NCBI GenBank assembly: GCA_024635585.1
Contig: JAGXIP010000220.1
Location: 1-64,000, forward strand
DNA length: 64,000 nucleotides
DNA from: Saccharicrinis sp.
GTDB taxonomy: Bacteria > Bacteroidota > Bacteroidia > Bacteroidales > Marinilabiliaceae
Direction: 5' to 3'
Below the pieces are notes generated by a model, which was not told the origin of the DNA, made no database searches, and saw nothing but the letters and a program-made list of their open reading frames with translations. The position numbers were made by a program, and so were the translations under genes. The number at the start of each line of letters is the position of its first letter. The stretch's first letter is position 1. Of the stretch, positions 62,278 to 64,000 are shown piece by piece.

Positions 62278-64000
62278 ATGAAAAAATATTGGAAAAGCAT
62301 AGAAGAATATAAAGAAGAGGTAAAAGATGATCATGCCCACTTGCCCAATAAAATACAAGCCAGCGAAGCCTTGAAAGCTTCGCGAAGAGATTTTTTGAAG
62401 TATTTTGGTTTTAGTGTGGCCTCGGCTGCGGTGCTGGCCAGTTGCGAGCGTCCGGTAAAAAAAGCCATTCCGCTTTTAATTCAACCCGAAGAAGTTCGCC
62501 CCGGCATTGCCAGTTATTACGCCTCAACTTTTTATGTGGGCAGCGAGGCAGTGCCCATACTCGTAAAAGTGCGCGATGGGCGTCCTATAAAAATTGAGGG
62601 CAACGAGTCCAGCGTGATGACGCACGGAGGAACTTCTGCTCAGGTACAGGCTTCGTTATTGGGCTTGTACGATGAGTCCAGACCTAAAAACCCTACCTTT
62701 AATAAGGAAATAATAACCTGGGACAAAGCCAATACCGATATTAAACAGGCGCTGGATACCTTGCCAGCAGATAAAGAAGTAGTGCTATTAACAGCCACCG
62801 TTATTAGCCCTTCGCAAAAAGCCCTTATCGATAAACTAAAAATAAAATATCCCAAGCTAAAACAAGTTACTTTAGATGCTTATTCCTATTCAGGAATGAG
62901 AGAAGCCTATGCTGATATGGTTGGAGAAGCCATCATTCCAACTTTTAGGTTTGATAAGGCAGAGGTAATAGTTTCGTTTGGTGCCGACTTTTTAGGAACT
63001 TGGCTACTACCTACGGTTTTCACCAATCAATATGTGCAAAACAGAAAACTGGAAGATGGGCAAAAAAAATTGTCCAAACATATTCATTTCGAAGGTTTTA
63101 TGTCGCTTAGCGGCTCCAATGCCGATGAACGGTTTGTAATCAAACCATCAGAGGAAGGTAAATATGTTTTGTCACTTTATAACGAGGTGGCAAAATCTCA
63201 GGGCTTACCAACTTTGGATACAGGCGGTTTTGAAACAGAGGTTAAAGAGTTTGCACAGCAATTACTTGCTGCCAAATCGGCCTCTTTGGTGGTTTCGGGA
63301 TCCAATGATAAAAACGTTCAGTTGCTTGCTGCAGGCATTAACAACATGCTAGGTTCCTATGGCAGAACCATCGATATTAATCAAGATATTCATCTTTACC
63401 AAGGTGATGACAATGCCCTGTTACAATTAGTAAAAAGCTGCAAGCAAGGTAACGTAGGTGCTTTAATTTGTTTAGAGTCGAATCCGGCCTACAATATGGT
63501 CGATACCGAATCTTTCAAGGATGCCATCAAACAAGTGGGGCTTACCGTTAATATTACCGCGCAAAACGACGAAACCAGCCCTTTGTGCAACTATGTACTG
63601 CCATCCAGTCATTTCCTCGAATCCTGGGGCGATGCCGAAACCGTTGCTGGCATGTTAAGTTTAACGCAACCAGTCATACGGCCAATATACAATACCTTGG
63701 ATACCAACCAAATATTGCTGAATTTATTGGGCGAGGACATCAGTTCCTACGATTACCTGTATCAGTATTGGCAAAAAAATATTATACCCCAATCATCAGA
63801 CGACAATCCGTTTATATCCACCTGGAAAGTTACTTTGAGTGCGGGCTTATTGTCTGTTCCAATTAATAAGGGGGCAAAATCAATTTTAAATCCCAATCTT
63901 TCGTCGGCTGCATCAAAAGTGAGCTCCGATAAGAATACGGATGGGTTAGAGCTAATCGCCTATCAATCCGTTCCCGTGGGCGACGGCAAAATGGCTAACA
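62278..64000 (+). CDS. actB: Alternative complex III molybdopterin/Fe-S-like subunit B, truncated by the window end
   Basis: The reading frame from the ATG at 62278 stays open to the end of the window (574 codons) and is missing from the ORF track because it has no stop here. It begins MKKYWKSIEEYKEE and has a Tat-like signal SRRDFLKYFGFSVASAAVLASC with a lipobox-type Cys. It continues with a molybdopterin-oxidoreductase-like domain (GRPIKIEGNESSVMTHGGTSAQVQASLLGLYDESRPKNP) and reaches YQSVPVGDGKMAN, seen just before the Fe-S region of ActB. In ACIII this domain lacks molybdenum, and the C-terminal Fe-S clusters would lie outside the window. Confidence 0.88.
   Translation, partial: MKKYWKSIEEYKEEVKDDHAHLPNKIQASEALKASRRDFLKYFGFSVASAAVLASCERPVKKAIPLLIQPEEVRPGIASYYASTFYVGSEAVPILVKVRDGRPIKIEGNESSVMTHGGTSAQVQASLLGLYDESRPKNPTFNKEIITWDKANTDIKQALDTLPADKEVVLLTATVISPSQKALIDKLKIKYPKLKQVTLDAYSYSGMREAYADMVGEAIIPTFRFDKAEVIVSFGADFLGTWLLPTVFTNQYVQNRKLEDGQKKLSKHIHFEGFMSLSGSNADERFVIKPSEEGKYVLSLYNEVAKSQGLPTLDTGGFETEVKEFAQQLLAAKSASLVVSGSNDKNVQLLAAGINNMLGSYGRTIDINQDIHLYQGDDNALLQLVKSCKQGNVGALICLESNPAYNMVDTESFKDAIKQVGLTVNITAQNDETSPLCNYVLPSSHFLESWGDAETVAGMLSLTQPVIRPIYNTLDTNQILLNLLGEDISSYDYLYQYWQKNIIPQSSDDNPFISTWKVTLSAGLLSVPINKGAKSILNPNLSSAASKVSSDKNTDGLELIAYQSVPVGDGKMAN

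Noticed and set aside
1-64000. CRISPR array, prophage or intact insertion sequence
   Set aside because: No regularly spaced repeats, no phage structural genes and no transposase or integrase ORF were found on either strand.

Overview
The window is chromosomal DNA from a member of the Bacteroidota. The evidence is a SusC/SusD pair, two proteins with type IX secretion C-terminal sorting domains, the start of an alternative complex III operon, Bacteroidota-type promoter elements (TTTG / TAnnTTTG), and low GC. The gene mix (ACIII, T9SS, large SusCD locus) fits Marinilabiliales-like organisms, but that placement is an inference.

Layout. 0.2-4 kb: housekeeping genes (AEC-type permease, type II NADH dehydrogenase-like flavoprotein, adenosine kinase-like PfkB protein) with REP-like palindromes between them. 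4.06-4.48 kb: tRNA-Asn followed by two decayed tandem tRNA-like copies, each with its own terminator. 4.7-24.5 kb: a minus-strand surface polysaccharide cluster. Read in the direction of transcription it encodes a Wza-like exporter, a Wzz-like chain-length protein, a flippase, a MenD-like ThDP enzyme, an SDR, a pyruvyltransferase-family protein, six glycosyltransferases, two O-antigen polymerase/ligase-like membrane proteins and RfbC. A chimeric gene relic lies inside it. 24.8 kb: tRNA-Gln with a recognisable promoter and terminator. 25-29 kb: a DUF2723 membrane glycosyltransferase-like protein and a cytidylate-kinase-like protein. 29.3-32 kb: a three-gene, AT-rich ABC-three-component (ABC-3C) type conflict system consisting of an HNH protein, a small middle component and a DUF2326-like ABC ATPase. 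32-37 kb: a frameshifted Pif1/RecD-like helicase, proline dehydrogenase and an AI-2E family transporter. 37.4-54.8 kb: a polysaccharide utilisation locus (PUL) with a membrane-spanning LuxR-type regulator, SusC, SusD, two surface lipoproteins, a GH5-CBM6-T9SS enzyme, a GH3 glucosidase and a modular T9SS binding protein, closed by a strong terminator. 55-60 kb: a PAS histidine kinase, a LuxR response regulator, a receiver-only protein, a porin-like protein and a PstS-like protein. 60-64 kb: a frameshifted outer-membrane protein and the beginning of the ACIII operon (actA, actB), which leaves the window.

Most noteworthy: (1) the PUL is bracketed by a ~66-bp direct repeat made of the 3' end of the AI-2E transporter gene, the footprint expected of an island inserted at a gene 3' end. 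(2) The HNH-type ABC-3C system. (3) A polysaccharide-gene relic whose two halves join at an 11-bp microhomology. (4) The tRNA-Asn tandem decay array. (5) A 145-bp hairpin-like intergenic repeat present twice. All domain calls were made by eye from the translations; no database search was run.
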